Of a stretch of 64,000 bases of DNA, positions 9,002 to 19,686 are shown in pieces. The number at the start of each line of letters is the position of its first letter. Positions within the stretch are counted from its first letter, which is position 1. Both the position numbers and the translations under genes were made by a program. This DNA comes from Alteromonas sp. MMG017 (GTDB taxonomy: Bacteria > Pseudomonadota > Gammaproteobacteria > Enterobacterales > Alteromonadaceae), in NCBI RefSeq assembly GCF_018100795.1, contig NZ_JAGJDY010000010.1:62001-126000 (forward strand), given 5' to 3'. The notes below the pieces were generated by a model. It worked only from the letters and a program-made list of their open reading frames with translations. It was not told where the DNA came from and made no database searches.

Positions 9002-10435
9002 ATGTTAAGTCGAGATGGTATACGTGCGATGAAAATTGAAAATGTAAACCTGATAAACCTTTTGGAACATGCGCATATTGGCGTAGTGATACATTCTTGG
9101 GATTCACAGATTATTTATGCGAATCCTGCCGCGATGAAACTTTTTAAAACATCTATTGATAGCTTAAAAAACAAGCACCATTTGGAAGATGGGTGGGAGT
9201 TTATAGACCGGCAAAATCGTCGATTGCATCCAGACGAATATCCGGTCAATAAAGTAATATCGCTCAATGTCTCTATTACTGATGAAGTGATAGGACTGGT
9301 TGACGAAACCAGTGCTGAAGTGTGTTGGTTAAGTGTAAGTGCTTACCCAGAGAATAGTAATGATGCAGGCTTTGTGGTGGTTTATTTTACTGAAATCACC
9401 GAAAAAATTGCCGCTTTCTCATTCCTCGATATCGTGCAAAGTGCACAAGACATGATTGTAGTTACCGAAGCTAAAGCCATTGATGGTCCTTTGTCGCCTA
9501 AAATCATTTACGTCAACGATGCGATTTGTAAATTGACAGGTTACTCTCGAGAAGAGCTCATAGGGGAAACACCTCGAATTTTCCAAGGCACGCTTACAGA
9601 TAAAGAGGCAACCAATCGTATTCACAGCGCCCTTGCAGAGCAAAAACCCATTACTGAAACGCTCCTCAATTATACTAAAACCGGCACCCCCTACTGGGTT
9701 GAAATGAGTATATTCCCCTTGCGAAACCAACTCGGAGAAGTGACTCACTTCGCTTCGGTTGAACGAGATGTAAGTGCCGTTAAGTTTCAAGCCGAGCAAC
9801 TGAACAGCCGTAACTTTGAGCTAAAAAATATTCGAGAAAATTTAGAAAACTTGGTAACCCAACGCACTAGAGAGCTTCGTAACGTTAACGTGAAACTTGA
9901 AAAGCTCGCCTATTTCGACCCTCTCACAGACATTCCAAACAGGCGGGCGTTTGAAGAGGCATTAGATAAATCTGTGCATTTCGCTCATCGTCATGGACAC
10001 TCCCTATTAATCGGCATTGCCGATGTTGACCACTTCAAGAAACTCAACGATACCTATGGTCATGCCTTCGGTGATGATGTACTGATAGCTATTGCGAAGT
10101 CGATGAAACAATTTTTTCGTCAAGAAGATGGCATTGGCCGGGTGGGCGGAGAAGAGTTTGCTTTTTGCATGGTATTACCCGGCTCCCACGACCCCATAGA
10201 TATTCTTGAGCGTCTCAGGAAGCGGGTTGAAGTAATTTCAAGTACACTTCCTGCACTTAAGGGGTACAACGTAACTATTAGCATTGGGGCGTATTATGTG
10301 AGCGAGATAAGCCCTAACCAAACAAAAGAGATCGTAAGCAAGGCTGATGAAGCACTCTACCGTGCTAAACGGGACGGAAGAAATCAGGTTTGCCTAGCTA
10401 AACAAGATAAAACAGAATTTAATTCAGTGAGTTAA
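9002..10435 (+). CDS. PAS-PAS-GGDEF diguanylate cyclase
   Basis: The 477-residue cytoplasmic protein probably makes cyclic di-GMP. Two PAS domains (about 15-130 and 140-265) are followed by a short coiled coil (NIRENLENLVTQRTRELRNVNVKLEKL) and a GGDEF domain (about 305-465). The latter has intact FDPLTDIPNRRAF, DVDHFKKLNDTYGH and the catalytic signature GGEEF. The second PAS resembles the PAS/PAC of LOV/Bat-type sensors (GYSREELIGETPRIFQG), but the photosensor cysteine motif was not seen, so the signal is unknown. The exact start is uncertain: ATG 9002 or 9029, neither with a clear ribosome site. Confidence 0.92.
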   Translation: MLSRDGIRAMKIENVNLINLLEHAHIGVVIHSWDSQIIYANPAAMKLFKTSIDSLKNKHHLEDGWEFIDRQNRRLHPDEYPVNKVISLNVSITDEVIGLVDETSAEVCWLSVSAYPENSNDAGFVVVYFTEITEKIAAFSFLDIVQSAQDMIVVTEAKAIDGPLSPKIIYVNDAICKLTGYSREELIGETPRIFQGTLTDKEATNRIHSALAEQKPITETLLNYTKTGTPYWVEMSIFPLRNQLGEVTHFASVERDVSAVKFQAEQLNSRNFELKNIRENLENLVTQRTRELRNVNVKLEKLAYFDPLTDIPNRRAFEEALDKSVHFAHRHGHSLLIGIADVDHFKKLNDTYGHAFGDDVLIAIAKSMKQFFRQEDGIGRVGGEEFAFCMVLPGSHDPIDILERLRKRVEVISSTLPALKGYNVTISIGAYYVSEISPNQTKEIVSKADEALYRAKRDGRNQVCLAKQDKTEFNSVS

Positions 10436-10577
10436 TCACATACTGGGAACAGGGATGTTGAGTTAATTTTTATCGTTCTTTTGTCTAAAGCTTTACTCAT
10501 ATTGGCAAATAATTTGGTAAATATCGAAAATCGATGCCAGAATAAAAATACTATAAAGAACAACTGGAATCGTTCTA

Positions 10578-11864
10578 ATGCCACCCAGCCAACGTTTATC
10601 TTCTCGCCCTCGGCGTAGTTTTATCAAGGGAGCGGCAGCGCTAGGTGTAACGGCTGGTGTCACTGCCGGGGTAGCGCCTTTTGCTATTGGCAAACCCAAG
10701 CCAACGTTAAAAGTCATGGGTACTCATGTCACACTGCAAGAAGAAATCCGTCAACATGCAATGGCCGACCTAGGCATCAATATAGCGTTTCAGCCGGGTG
10801 GAAGCGCGACTGTACTTCAAAAAGCATCAATGAACCCTGATGCTTTCGATTTATATGAACAATGGTCAAACAGCATTAATGTTTTGTGGCGTTCAAAAGC
10901 TATTCAACCTATCGAAAAGAAAAAGCTTACCTATTGGGATGAAATAAACGATTTAACCAAAACAGGTAAAGTGACGGATGCAGCACGATTAGGCGCTGGT
11001 GATGCCCCTCATAAGATTATTAATGTACAAGCTGATGGCAGTTTGGGTGTAGAACATACAGACACCATTAGCTTCCTCCCCTATGTGCACAACGTAGACT
11101 CGTTTGGCTACAATACATCTCAATTTCCTGAACAACTGCAAAACCAAGAAGAAAGCTGGGGATGGCTACTCGATAGTCGGTTGTCTGGCAAAGTGGGGAT
11201 TGTAAATGATCCCACCATTGGACTTTTCGACTTAGCGTTGGCGGCACAAGCAAAGGGCTACATTACATTTGAAGATATAGGGGCAATGACCACGCAAGAG
11301 CTAGATAACTTATTCAGTATTCTTATTGAGTTATCCCAGTTAAATCACTTCAGTGGCTTTTGGACATCAGTGCCTGAATCTGTGCAATTTATGAAAAGCC
11401 AACGTGTCTCTATAGAAAGCATGTTCTCTCCTGCGGTATCGGCGTTAAACAGCCAAAACATCCCCGTTAAATTTGCTGCGCCGAAGGAAGGTTACCGAGG
11501 CTGGCATGGGGTAATGTGTTTATCGTCAGCTTCACAAGGAAGAAGTAAAGATGTGGCTTATGAATATATGAATTGGTGGCTGTCAGGCTGGCCCGGGGCA
11601 TTTATTGCTCGTCAGGGCTATTACATATCTAATCCAGAGCGTTCTGCAAAATATTTGTCGCAAGCCGAATGGGATTATTGGTACAAAGGGTTACCTGCGA
11701 GCGAAAACTTAAAAGGCCCGGCAGGTAAGGTTAGCGTTCAAAAAGGTGAACAGCGCTCAGGTGGAAGCTATGAAGATAGGTTTAGTAACATCGCAGTATG
11801 GAATACTGTCATGCCAACCTACGAATATAGCCTCCAAAAATGGTATGAATTTATTACGTCTTAA
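10578..11864 (+). CDS. Tat-exported extracellular solute-binding protein
   Basis: The 428-residue protein has a twin-arginine signal (RPRRSFIKGAAALGVTAGV, about residues 10-30) and a type II periplasmic binding fold resembling spermidine/putrescine- and iron-type binding proteins (SBP_bac family). No ABC permease or ATPase gene lies nearby. Instead a membrane hybrid kinase starts 35 bases downstream, so the protein may present a ligand to that sensor rather than to a transporter. The ligand cannot be read from the sequence. Confidence 0.85.
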   Translation: MPPSQRLSSRPRRSFIKGAAALGVTAGVTAGVAPFAIGKPKPTLKVMGTHVTLQEEIRQHAMADLGINIAFQPGGSATVLQKASMNPDAFDLYEQWSNSINVLWRSKAIQPIEKKKLTYWDEINDLTKTGKVTDAARLGAGDAPHKIINVQADGSLGVEHTDTISFLPYVHNVDSFGYNTSQFPEQLQNQEESWGWLLDSRLSGKVGIVNDPTIGLFDLALAAQAKGYITFEDIGAMTTQELDNLFSILIELSQLNHFSGFWTSVPESVQFMKSQRVSIESMFSPAVSALNSQNIPVKFAAPKEGYRGWHGVMCLSSASQGRSKDVAYEYMNWWLSGWPGAFIARQGYYISNPERSAKYLSQAEWDYWYKGLPASENLKGPAGKVSVQKGEQRSGGSYEDRFSNIAVWNTVMPTYEYSLQKWYEFITS

Positions 11865-11898
11865 CCCCATTGGTTAAGTCAAAGGCACTATAATAGCT

Positions 11899-14562
11899 AT
11901 GCTGTCATCGATTCGAACGCAACTTATTCTCGTATTAATTGCTTTAGTCGCTCTGCTCTTAGTACAAGGGTATATTGCTAGAGAGAACCAATCTGTATTA
12001 AGTAGCGGCATGGCGGCATCGAGTCGTGCTGTGGTTGATGTAGGAATAGTTAAAGAACTCGAAAGAGATGTTATCGACTTACAGCGTAATGTACTTATCT
12101 ACAAAGAAAATGCGAGCCAATCTGCGGTAACGCGTTTTGAAAGGTTGATGCTCTCTATCAATAAAAGGCTAGATGAGCTTGCCGATCCTGTTACCCAAAG
12201 CGGTGAGATTGACGATACCTATGTGCTGTCTCGTATGCATAAGCACCTTAGTGCCTACCAAGAAAATTTTCGCCAGGTTATTGATGCACGCTCTAGAAAA
12301 GACGACTTAATCATTGATGGATCATTGTCAGATTTATTGGCGATTAAGCGGCTATTTGATACTGCCAATGAAGACTTCGCCCTTCCTCAAAGTACCATTG
12401 ATAAACTTAACTTCCACATTGCTAAAGCGGAAAATGCAATCCTTCTCTATTTGATGAAGCCTGATATGGCGTTAATCACTCAATTCAATGAAGCAATTAC
12501 TGCAGTTAAAGCGATTACCATAAACAATCAGACGCTTCATAGCCAAGTGAATGAGTTACTTGAAAAGGCCGAAGCTGACTTATTTAAGCTAACACAAATA
12601 ACCCAAGGGAATTTGTTTTTGGTTAATGTGGTTATGGCCGGTTCGGCGAATGAATTTTTATATTTAAGCGGCGAACTTGCCAATCAAGTAACATCGAAAA
12701 CCGAATCTATTACTCACAACACCTATTTGGTAGCGCAAGAAACACAACGTAATGGTGAGATATTTTCACTGGTCGCCATTCTACTTGCGGTCATCGCCGC
12801 TATATTTACTACCTATCGTATTTTAGGCCCTATTCGTACCATTACCCACGTATTCAATCGGCTATCTGAAGGCCAAAACATTTCGAGTATTCCAGGCAAC
12901 AGCCGCAACGATGAAATTGGAAACCTTGCTCGAGCCGCCCATGTATTTAGTGATAAAAACAAGCAAACAGAAAGGTTACTATCGGAAGCCCGTGGACTGA
13001 ATGGCAGATTGGAATCCTTAAACTCAGAACTGACTGAAAGTAAAATTAAAGCTGAGCGAGCGACGGCCTCGAAGAGTATTTTCTTGGCCAATATGAGCCA
13101 TGAAATTCGTACGCCCATGAATGGTATTATTGGCTTAATAGAACTTGCACAGCAACACCCAGTGCCTGATATTGTAAGTGGCTATCTTGATAAAGCCGCC
13201 TATTCAAGCCAAATTTTAATGAGCGTTATCAATGATATTTTAGATTTTTCCAAAATTGAAGCCGGTAAACTTAAAATTGAAGAAGTCAGTTTTTCCCTTC
13301 ATTCTTTGTTCGATAATCTCATTGCTGTTATTGCCCTTAAAGCCAAAGAAAAGAACTTAGCCGTTCGTTTTATTGTGTCACCATCCATACCCCCCCAAGT
13401 TATTGGCGATCCGCTACGTATTGCGCAAATCATCATGAATATTGGAAGCAATGCGGTGAAATTCACCGAGCAAGGGCAAATTTGCATTCGATTTGATGGC
13501 AATATTAACGATAAAGGTAATTTGCTGTCCCTAACAATGAACATTGAAGATTCGGGTATTGGAATGAGTGAGCGGCAACTTGCTCGTATTTTTAACCCCT
13601 TTACTCAGGCAGATGACGCGACCAACCGCAAGTATGGTGGAACAGGTTTGGGTTTAACCATTGTAAAACAACTCACCGACTTGATGGGTGGCTCACTATC
13701 AGCCACTTCAGTAGAAGGTAAAGGCAGTACCTTTAGAATATCCTTGCCCCTTCGTGTATTTAAGAACCAGCCTGGTATTTTTGACCTTACGCCTCAGTTG
13801 CCCACATCCAGTGTGTACTTGACCTCTTCACCTCTTCTACCAGATATCTATCAGTCGGTAATACAGATAAGCCAAGCCAATATCATGGACATCAAAGCCG
13901 CCCAGTCCCTCGACTCTCTGCCTAAACACCTTATTGTTGATATTCCAAGCTTTAGCGTGTTTAAAGACAATATCCGCTGGTTACATGAGCTCGCGGACAA
14001 AGGCACCCATGTTGGCTTGATCATGGATACTGTAGGTAGTGCGCTGCAAGATAAGTACAACAGCCTGTGGAAAGGCCCGCTTATTATGCACCCTTTTACG
14101 CCTGCACAATTTGAACATTTCATGTCTATGGTAGTCAGTAATGAAACACGAAAAACCATGACTAAAAATGCAGATATCATTGAAGATATTAGCTTAGAAG
14201 GACATGTATTGTTGGTTGAAGATAACAATATAAATCAGATTGTTACCGGTGAAATGCTGAAAACCTTAGGGATTACGTTTGATATAGCAGAAGATGGCAA
14301 TCAAGCGGTGCGCAAAATAGAAAACGCACCTCATTATGATTTGGTGTTAATGGATGTACAAATGCCCGTAATGGATGGTTATGAGGCAACAAAAGCCCTA
14401 AGAAAAGCGGGCTTTACTACCCTTCCCATTATCGGGCTCTCGGCTAATGCTATGAAAGAAGACAAACAAAGCGCTATCGATGTAGGCATGAACGACTATC
14501 TTACTAAGCCAATTAAACGCAAAGCCTTGGTAGATATGTTAAAGCGATACATGAATCACTAA
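11899..14562 (+). CDS. Membrane hybrid sensor histidine kinase/response regulator
   Basis: The 887-residue kinase has a first membrane helix (about 8-25), a long helical periplasmic part, a second helix (about 290-308) and a HAMP linker (310-370). Then come a HisKA with phospho-acceptor H401 (NMSHEIRTPMNGI), a HATPase (N-box NIGSNAVKFTE, GTGLGLTIV) and a C-terminal receiver with D819 (VLMDVQMPVMDG). A degenerate domain (about 625-745) separates the HATPase and receiver. The architecture resembles TorS without its Hpt domain. It probably forms an operon with the binding protein upstream. A phosphotransfer partner must lie elsewhere; the Hpt/HD-GYP protein at 5366-6568 is one candidate. Confidence 0.92.
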   Translation: MLSSIRTQLILVLIALVALLLVQGYIARENQSVLSSGMAASSRAVVDVGIVKELERDVIDLQRNVLIYKENASQSAVTRFERLMLSINKRLDELADPVTQSGEIDDTYVLSRMHKHLSAYQENFRQVIDARSRKDDLIIDGSLSDLLAIKRLFDTANEDFALPQSTIDKLNFHIAKAENAILLYLMKPDMALITQFNEAITAVKAITINNQTLHSQVNELLEKAEADLFKLTQITQGNLFLVNVVMAGSANEFLYLSGELANQVTSKTESITHNTYLVAQETQRNGEIFSLVAILLAVIAAIFTTYRILGPIRTITHVFNRLSEGQNISSIPGNSRNDEIGNLARAAHVFSDKNKQTERLLSEARGLNGRLESLNSELTESKIKAERATASKSIFLANMSHEIRTPMNGIIGLIELAQQHPVPDIVSGYLDKAAYSSQILMSVINDILDFSKIEAGKLKIEEVSFSLHSLFDNLIAVIALKAKEKNLAVRFIVSPSIPPQVIGDPLRIAQIIMNIGSNAVKFTEQGQICIRFDGNINDKGNLLSLTMNIEDSGIGMSERQLARIFNPFTQADDATNRKYGGTGLGLTIVKQLTDLMGGSLSATSVEGKGSTFRISLPLRVFKNQPGIFDLTPQLPTSSVYLTSSPLLPDIYQSVIQISQANIMDIKAAQSLDSLPKHLIVDIPSFSVFKDNIRWLHELADKGTHVGLIMDTVGSALQDKYNSLWKGPLIMHPFTPAQFEHFMSMVVSNETRKTMTKNADIIEDISLEGHVLLVEDNNINQIVTGEMLKTLGITFDIAEDGNQAVRKIENAPHYDLVLMDVQMPVMDGYEATKALRKAGFTTLPIIGLSANAMKEDKQSAIDVGMNDYLTKPIKRKALVDMLKRYMNH

Positions 14563-14610
14563 AAGCATTCAAATGTTACGCGGTACATATTGTGTAACGA
14601 GTAATCAAAA

Positions 14611-14638
14611 AAAAGGTTGTCTTACGACAACCTTTTTT
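14611..14638. terminator. Bidirectional terminator between the hybrid kinase gene and valS
   Basis: The stem AAAAGGTTGTC/GACAACCTTTT with a small loop has A-rich and T-rich flanks. It can end transcription from both convergent genes. Confidence 0.9.
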
Positions 14639-14673
14639 CGTTAGCTTGCTAGCCTTAATTTATTAAACCGTGG

Positions 14674-17448
14674 CTATAACGCAGCAATCGTCTCGTACTG
14701 TGCTTTAAGCTTCTCGAGCTGCTTCTCGCCTTCTTCCAGCTTAGCGCGCTCTTTCTCAATTACGGCGTCTGGAGCGTTGCTTACAAACTTCTCGTTACCC
14801 AGCTTGCCGCGTGTACGTGAAACGTCTTTATCCACTTTATCCATGGCTTTAGTGATACGAGCAAGCTCGGCATCTTTGTCGATAAGACCCGCCATTGGAA
14901 TAAGTATTTCCATTTCACCGACTAGCGCTGTAGCACTCGCAGGCGCTTCTTCACCGTCTTTAAGGATAGTGACTGTTTCAAGCTTAGATAACTTGTCTAA
15001 GAAGGCTTTAGCAGCCTCTAAACGGCGGCTATCTTCCGCACTTACGTTTTTAAGTAAGGCATTAAGCGGTTTATTTGGAGAAATATCCATTTCACCGCGA
15101 ATATTACGAATACCCACGATGAACTTCTTCACCCACTCAATATCGGCAAGCACGTGTTCATCTTGCTTAGCAGCATCTTGTACTGGGAATGCTTGCACCA
15201 TAATGCTGGCATTCTCTTCAACCTGTAGCGCGCTTAATGGCACAACACGCTGCCAAATAGTATCGGTAATAAACGGCATTAATGGGTGCAACAAACGTAG
15301 CAAGTTTTCTAGTACGTTAATTAACGTATGACGTGTACCACGCTTCTCAGCTTCACTGCTAGCTTCGTTGCTAAGCACAGGTTTAGTCAGTTCTAAGTAC
15401 CAATCGCAGAACTGGTTCCAAGTAAACTCATAAACAATATGCGCAGCAATGTCGAAACGGTAGTCTTCTAACGCTTTTTCAAACTCAACAAGGGTTTGTT
15501 GGAATTTAGCCCAAATCCAGCGATCAGCAATACTTAATACCATTTCGCCGCCATCACGGCCGGTATCGTGCTCTTCGGTATTCATCAGTACAAAACGTGA
15601 TGCATTCCAAATCTTGTTACAGAAGTTACGGTAGCCTTCAACCCGCGCCATATCAAAGTTGATATCACGGCTGGTTGACGCCATTGCAGCAAAAGTAAAA
15701 CGAAGTGCATCTGTACCGTAAGCATGAATACCATCTGGGAATTGCTTACGCGTACGCTTTTCAATTTTTTCAGCTAGCTTTGGCTGCATCATGCCTGAAG
15801 TGCGTTTTTTCACTAGCGTTTCAAGGTCAATACCGTCAATAAGGTCGATAGGGTCTAGTACGTTCCCTTTCGACTTAGACATTTTATCGCCATTCTCATC
15901 ACGGATAAGACCGGTAATATAAATATCTTTAAATGGAATTTGGCCTGTGAACTTCTTCGTCATCATGATCATTCTGGCAACCCAGAAGAAAATAATATCG
16001 AAGCCAGTTACCAATACCGATGAAGGCAAGAAGGTTTCAAGCTCAGGTGTTTTTTCTGGCCAGCCCATGGTCGCGAACGGCCATAATGCAGATGAGAACC
16101 AGGTATCAAGTACATCATCATCTTGGCGAAGGGAAATGTCGTCCCCCAAGCTGTTTTTAGCACGAACTTCTGCTTCAGTACGACCCACGTATATGTTGCC
16201 GTTGTCGTCATACCATGCAGGAATGCGGTGTCCCCACCACAACTGACGTGAAATACACCAATCTTGAATGTTGTGCATCCACTGGTAGTAGGTTTTGTTC
16301 CAGTTTTCTGGCACAAAACGAATCTCGCCGCTTTCAACCGCTTCAATAGCAGGCTTAGCCAGTGACTCAACCGCAACATACCATTGGTCAGTAAGGTAAG
16401 GTTCGATAACCGCACCAGTTCTGTCGCCACGAGGTACTTTAAGCTTATGCGGTTCAATTTTAACCAATGCGCCTTGGGCGTCTAAATCAGCGACTATCTG
16501 CTTACGTGCATCGAAACGGTCTAGGCCGCGATAAGCCTCTGGCGACTCATCGTTAATTTTCGCATCGTCAGTTAAGATATTGATCATTGGTAGGCTATGG
16601 CGCTTACCCATGTCGTAATCGTTAAAGTCGTGAGCTGGCGTAATTTTAACGCAGCCTGTACCGAACTCTTGGTCAACATAGTCATCGGCAATAACAGGAA
16701 TTAAACGGCCAGTAATAGGCAGTTTAATGTCTTTACCAATGTAAGCTTGGTAGCGTTCGTCATCAGGATGCACCGCTACTGCAGTATCACCTAGCATGGT
16801 TTCTGGACGGGTAGTCGCGACCACTAACTCACCGCTGCCATCAGCAAGTGGGTAGCGCATGTGCCACATGTGGCCATCTTCTTCTTCGTTTAGTACTTCT
16901 AAATCTGATACTGCGGTGTGCAGCACTGGATCCCAGTTTACCAAACGCTTACCGCGATAAATTAGGCCTTCTTCGTGAAGCTTTACGAAAGTTTCGGTTA
17001 CCGCGTCAGACAACTTGTCGTCCATGGTAAACACTTCACGAGACCAATCAGGTGAGGTCCCTAAACGGCGCATTTGACCGGTAATGGTTCCGCCACTGTG
17101 CTCTTTCCATTCCCAGACTTTTTTGATGAAGTCTTCACGACCTAAGTCATGACGGGTTTTACCTTCTGCATTTAATTGGCGTTCTACCACCATTTGGGTA
17201 GCAATACCCGCGTGGTCGGTACCCACTTGCCATAGGGTGTTGTCACCCTTCATGCGGCGATAGCGGGTTAAGGCATCCATAATGGTTTGTTGAAAACCGT
17301 GCCCCATATGAAGGCTACCGGTAACATTAGGCGGTGGAAGCAAAATACAATACGGATCGCCGCTGCCCGATGCTTTAAAAAGGCCCGAATTTTCCCATTT
17401 TTCATAGCATTGCTGCTCAATGGACTGTGGTTCGAAGGTTTTATCCAT
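14674..17448 (-). CDS. valS: Valyl-tRNA synthetase
   Basis: The 924-residue class I synthetase charges tRNA-Val and edits mischarged threonine. Key signs are the HIGH-type motif [13 protein letters not shown] (residues 38-50), KMSKSKGN in the catalytic core, the CP1 editing domain between them, the anticodon-binding domain ([11 protein letters not shown] and onward), and the C-terminal coiled-coil arm (about 855-924; [21 protein letters not shown]). Length is normal for bacterial ValS. holC lies 39 bases upstream on the same strand, the usual gammaproteobacterial order. Confidence 0.98.
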   Translation of the reverse strand: MDKTFEPQSIEQQCYEKWENSGLFKASGSGDPYCILLPPPNVTGSLHMGHGFQQTIMDALTRYRRMKGDNTLWQVGTDHAGIATQMVVERQLNAEGKTRHDLGREDFIKKVWEWKEHSGGTITGQMRRLGTSPDWSREVFTMDDKLSDAVTETFVKLHEEGLIYRGKRLVNWDPVLHTAVSDLEVLNEEEDGHMWHMRYPLADGSGELVVATTRPETMLGDTAVAVHPDDERYQAYIGKDIKLPITGRLIPVIADDYVDQEFGTGCVKITPAHDFNDYDMGKRHSLPMINILTDDAKINDESPEAYRGLDRFDARKQIVADLDAQGALVKIEPHKLKVPRGDRTGAVIEPYLTDQWYVAVESLAKPAIEAVESGEIRFVPENWNKTYYQWMHNIQDWCISRQLWWGHRIPAWYDDNGNIYVGRTEAEVRAKNSLGDDISLRQDDDVLDTWFSSALWPFATMGWPEKTPELETFLPSSVLVTGFDIIFFWVARMIMMTKKFTGQIPFKDIYITGLIRDENGDKMSKSKGNVLDPIDLIDGIDLETLVKKRTSGMMQPKLAEKIEKRTRKQFPDGIHAYGTDALRFTFAAMASTSRDINFDMARVEGYRNFCNKIWNASRFVLMNTEEHDTGRDGGEMVLSIADRWIWAKFQQTLVEFEKALEDYRFDIAAHIVYEFTWNQFCDWYLELTKPVLSNEASSEAEKRGTRHTLINVLENLLRLLHPLMPFITDTIWQRVVPLSALQVEENASIMVQAFPVQDAAKQDEHVLADIEWVKKFIVGIRNIRGEMDISPNKPLNALLKNVSAEDSRRLEAAKAFLDKLSKLETVTILKDGEEAPASATALVGEMEILIPMAGLIDKDAELARITKAMDKVDKDVSRTRGKLGNEKFVSNAPDAVIEKERAKLEEGEKQLEKLKAQYETIAAL

Positions 17449-17487
17449 TACTTACTCTCGTTGTGAAGCTCGATTCTGATGTGATCA

Positions 17488-17913
17488 CTAGGCAGTTTTC
17501 TTAAACTGCATATTACATCCGGCTTGCTGGTAGTTCTTATATCGCACCCGCGCAGCCTGTTTGGCTTCGTCATCTACGGGAACAAAATCGATAATTTGGC
17601 GATGTTGATTTGGCGAAGGCACCATACCCGAACCAACGTTGACCACCATTTGACGGCGGGCAACCTGCTCGGGTTGCCAACAAATTTCCACCGGCGTGCC
17701 GCTTTGTGGCCCTTCACCATATAGGTTGTGGGGAACAAAGCGATTAGCTGGCAGTTGCCATAAAAATTCATCAACTTCTTCGGCTTGCTTTTGCGTATCG
17801 CATAACACGCTTATCTTTTGCTTGTTCGCAAAAGCATCTGCAATAAGTTCGCTCGCACGAGACGCCACACTGGTGTCGCTCGCACTTAGTTGATAAAACA
17901 CGACTTGAGGCAT
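17488..17913 (-). CDS. holC: DNA polymerase III subunit chi
   Basis: The 141-residue chi subunit links the clamp loader to single-strand binding protein. It matches the HolC family: the start MPQVVFYQLS, the mid-part EEVDEFLWQLPANRFVPHNL and the FVPVDDEAKQAARVRYKNYQQAG end. It lies in the conserved pepA-holC-valS order, six bases after pepA, indicating co-transcription. Confidence 0.94.
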   Translation of the reverse strand: MPQVVFYQLSASDTSVASRASELIADAFANKQKISVLCDTQKQAEEVDEFLWQLPANRFVPHNLYGEGPQSGTPVEICWQPEQVARRQMVVNVGSGMVPSPNQHRQIIDFVPVDDEAKQAARVRYKNYQQAGCNMQFKKTA

Positions 17914-17919
17914 CGTGCG

Positions 17920-19425
17920 TTAGTCCTCTAACTTGGTGCCAGCGCGGTTCATTAAGAACTGCGATAACATAGGAACAGGTCGCCCTGTTGCACCTTTGTT
18001 CTTGCCACTGCGCCATGCAGTACCGGCAATATCTAAGTGTGCCCAGTTATATTTCTTGGTGAAACGAGACAAGAAACACGCCGCGGTAATGCTGCCTGCC
18101 GGACGCCCACCTAAGTTAGTCATATCAGCAAACGGGCTTTCAAGCTGTTCTTGGTAATCATCCCACACGGGTAAACGCCATGCGCGATCTGAGCTTTGCT
18201 CAGAGGCATTTAGCAGTTCATGGGCAAGCGGGTTGTGCGTGCTCATTACGCCAGTTGCATGGTGGCCTAGCGCAATAATAACGGCGCCGGTTAGGGTAGC
18301 CACGTCAATCACTAACTCTGGCTCGTAGCGCTCAACGTAAGTTAACGCATCACAGAGTACTAAGCGCCCTTCTGCATCCGTATTTAATACTTCAACAGTT
18401 TGGCCTGACATGGTGGTTAGGATATCGCCTGGACGATATGCGGTACCATCTGGCATGTTTTCACAGCCGGCTAATACACCAATTATGTTAATCGGTAGGT
18501 TTAACGCGGCAATAGTATGCATAGTACCAAGTACACCAGCTGCTCCGCCCATGTCGTATTTCATTTCATCCATGGCTTCGCCAGGTTTAATCGAAATACC
18601 ACCTGAGTCAAAAGTAAGCCCTTTACCCACCAGCACAATTGGCGCTTGATCGGCTGGACCGCCACGGTGATGCATAATACTCATCATGCTTTCGTTTGCA
18701 GAACCACGGCCCACAGCTAAATAAGCTTGCATGCCTAATTCAGCCATTTGGGTTTCATCCACAACTTCAGCACTTATGCTTTCGTACTGGCTAGCTAATG
18801 ACTGCGCTTGCTCCCACAAATAAGCAGGGTTACAGATATTCGGCGGCATGTTAGCCACGTCTTTGGTTACTTTCGCGCCGCGAGAAATAGCGAGCCCGTG
18901 TTCTACTGCACGCTCACCCACGGTGAGTTCGCGGCGTGTAGGTACGTTAAATACGATTTTACGTAACGGACGACGTGGCTCACCTTTCTTAGTTTTAAGT
19001 TGCAAGAAGGTATACAAAGAATCTTCGGTAGCTTCAACGGCCTGGCGCACTTTCCAATACGTGTCGCGCCCTTTTACGTGTAATTCCGTTAAGAAACACA
19101 CCGCTTCCATCGAGCCCGTTTCATTTAGGGTAGTAATGGTTTTGGCAATAATTTGCTTGTATTGGCGCTCATCAAGTTCGCGCTCTTTTCCGCAACCCAC
19201 TAGTAATACGCGCTCACTCAGTACATTTGGTACGTGGTGCAGCAATAGCATTTGCCCAGCTTTCCCTTCTAGGTCGCCGCGGCGTAATAAGTTGCTAATA
19301 TAACCTTCACTGATTTCGTCTAGTTGTTCAGCCACCGCGGTAAGGCGGCGCGGCTCGAAGACCCCGACAACAATACAGGCACTGCGTTGTTTTTCCGGAC
19401 TGCCACTTTTTACACTAAACTCCAC
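17920..19425 (-). CDS. pepA: Leucyl aminopeptidase (PepA)
   Basis: The M17 family di-metal aminopeptidase has about 501 residues. In E. coli it also binds DNA as a site-specific recombination and regulatory factor. The active-site signature NTDAEGR, the metal and substrate motifs [16 protein letters not shown] and [11 protein letters not shown], and [11 protein letters not shown] are intact. The longest frame begins at 19476, but alignment to E. coli PepA ([13 protein letters not shown]) and the ribosome site AGGTGA place the start at the GTG at 19425. It is divergent from lptF, as in many gammaproteobacteria. Confidence 0.96.
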   Translation of the reverse strand: MEFSVKSGSPEKQRSACIVVGVFEPRRLTAVAEQLDEISEGYISNLLRRGDLEGKAGQMLLLHHVPNVLSERVLLVGCGKERELDERQYKQIIAKTITTLNETGSMEAVCFLTELHVKGRDTYWKVRQAVEATEDSLYTFLQLKTKKGEPRRPLRKIVFNVPTRRELTVGERAVEHGLAISRGAKVTKDVANMPPNICNPAYLWEQAQSLASQYESISAEVVDETQMAELGMQAYLAVGRGSANESMMSIMHHRGGPADQAPIVLVGKGLTFDSGGISIKPGEAMDEMKYDMGGAAGVLGTMHTIAALNLPINIIGVLAGCENMPDGTAYRPGDILTTMSGQTVEVLNTDAEGRLVLCDALTYVERYEPELVIDVATLTGAVIIALGHHATGVMSTHNPLAHELLNASEQSSDRAWRLPVWDDYQEQLESPFADMTNLGGRPAGSITAACFLSRFTKKYNWAHLDIAGTAWRSGKNKGATGRPVPMLSQFLMNRAGTKLED

Positions 19426-19686
19426 GATATCACCTCGTTTTTCGTCGTTTAAGATTTGCATGCTGACTAAATTCACATAACGTTTCGCGCTGCTTTATGT
19501 TTTAATACGCAGCCATACTTGCATGCTAGCTGCGAATGACGCAATGTTGACGTAAATTATGTCAAATTTGCTTCGCCACACCATGCAATTAATTTTATGA
19601 TTGCAGGCAAAACTTGTAAAAACGGTAAGTTTACTCAAAATTGTGGTTTCTTTCACTAAAATTCCAAAGTTTCCGGTAGGACTGAG

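Noticed and set aside
11865..11898. Separate promoter between the binding protein and kinase genes
   Set aside because: The gap is only 34 bases and shows no convincing -35/-10 pair; co-transcription is simpler.
16008..16457. Alternative frames within valS (and similar long frames in pepA and the BNR gene)
   Set aside because: They lie wholly within well-supported genes and have no independent features.
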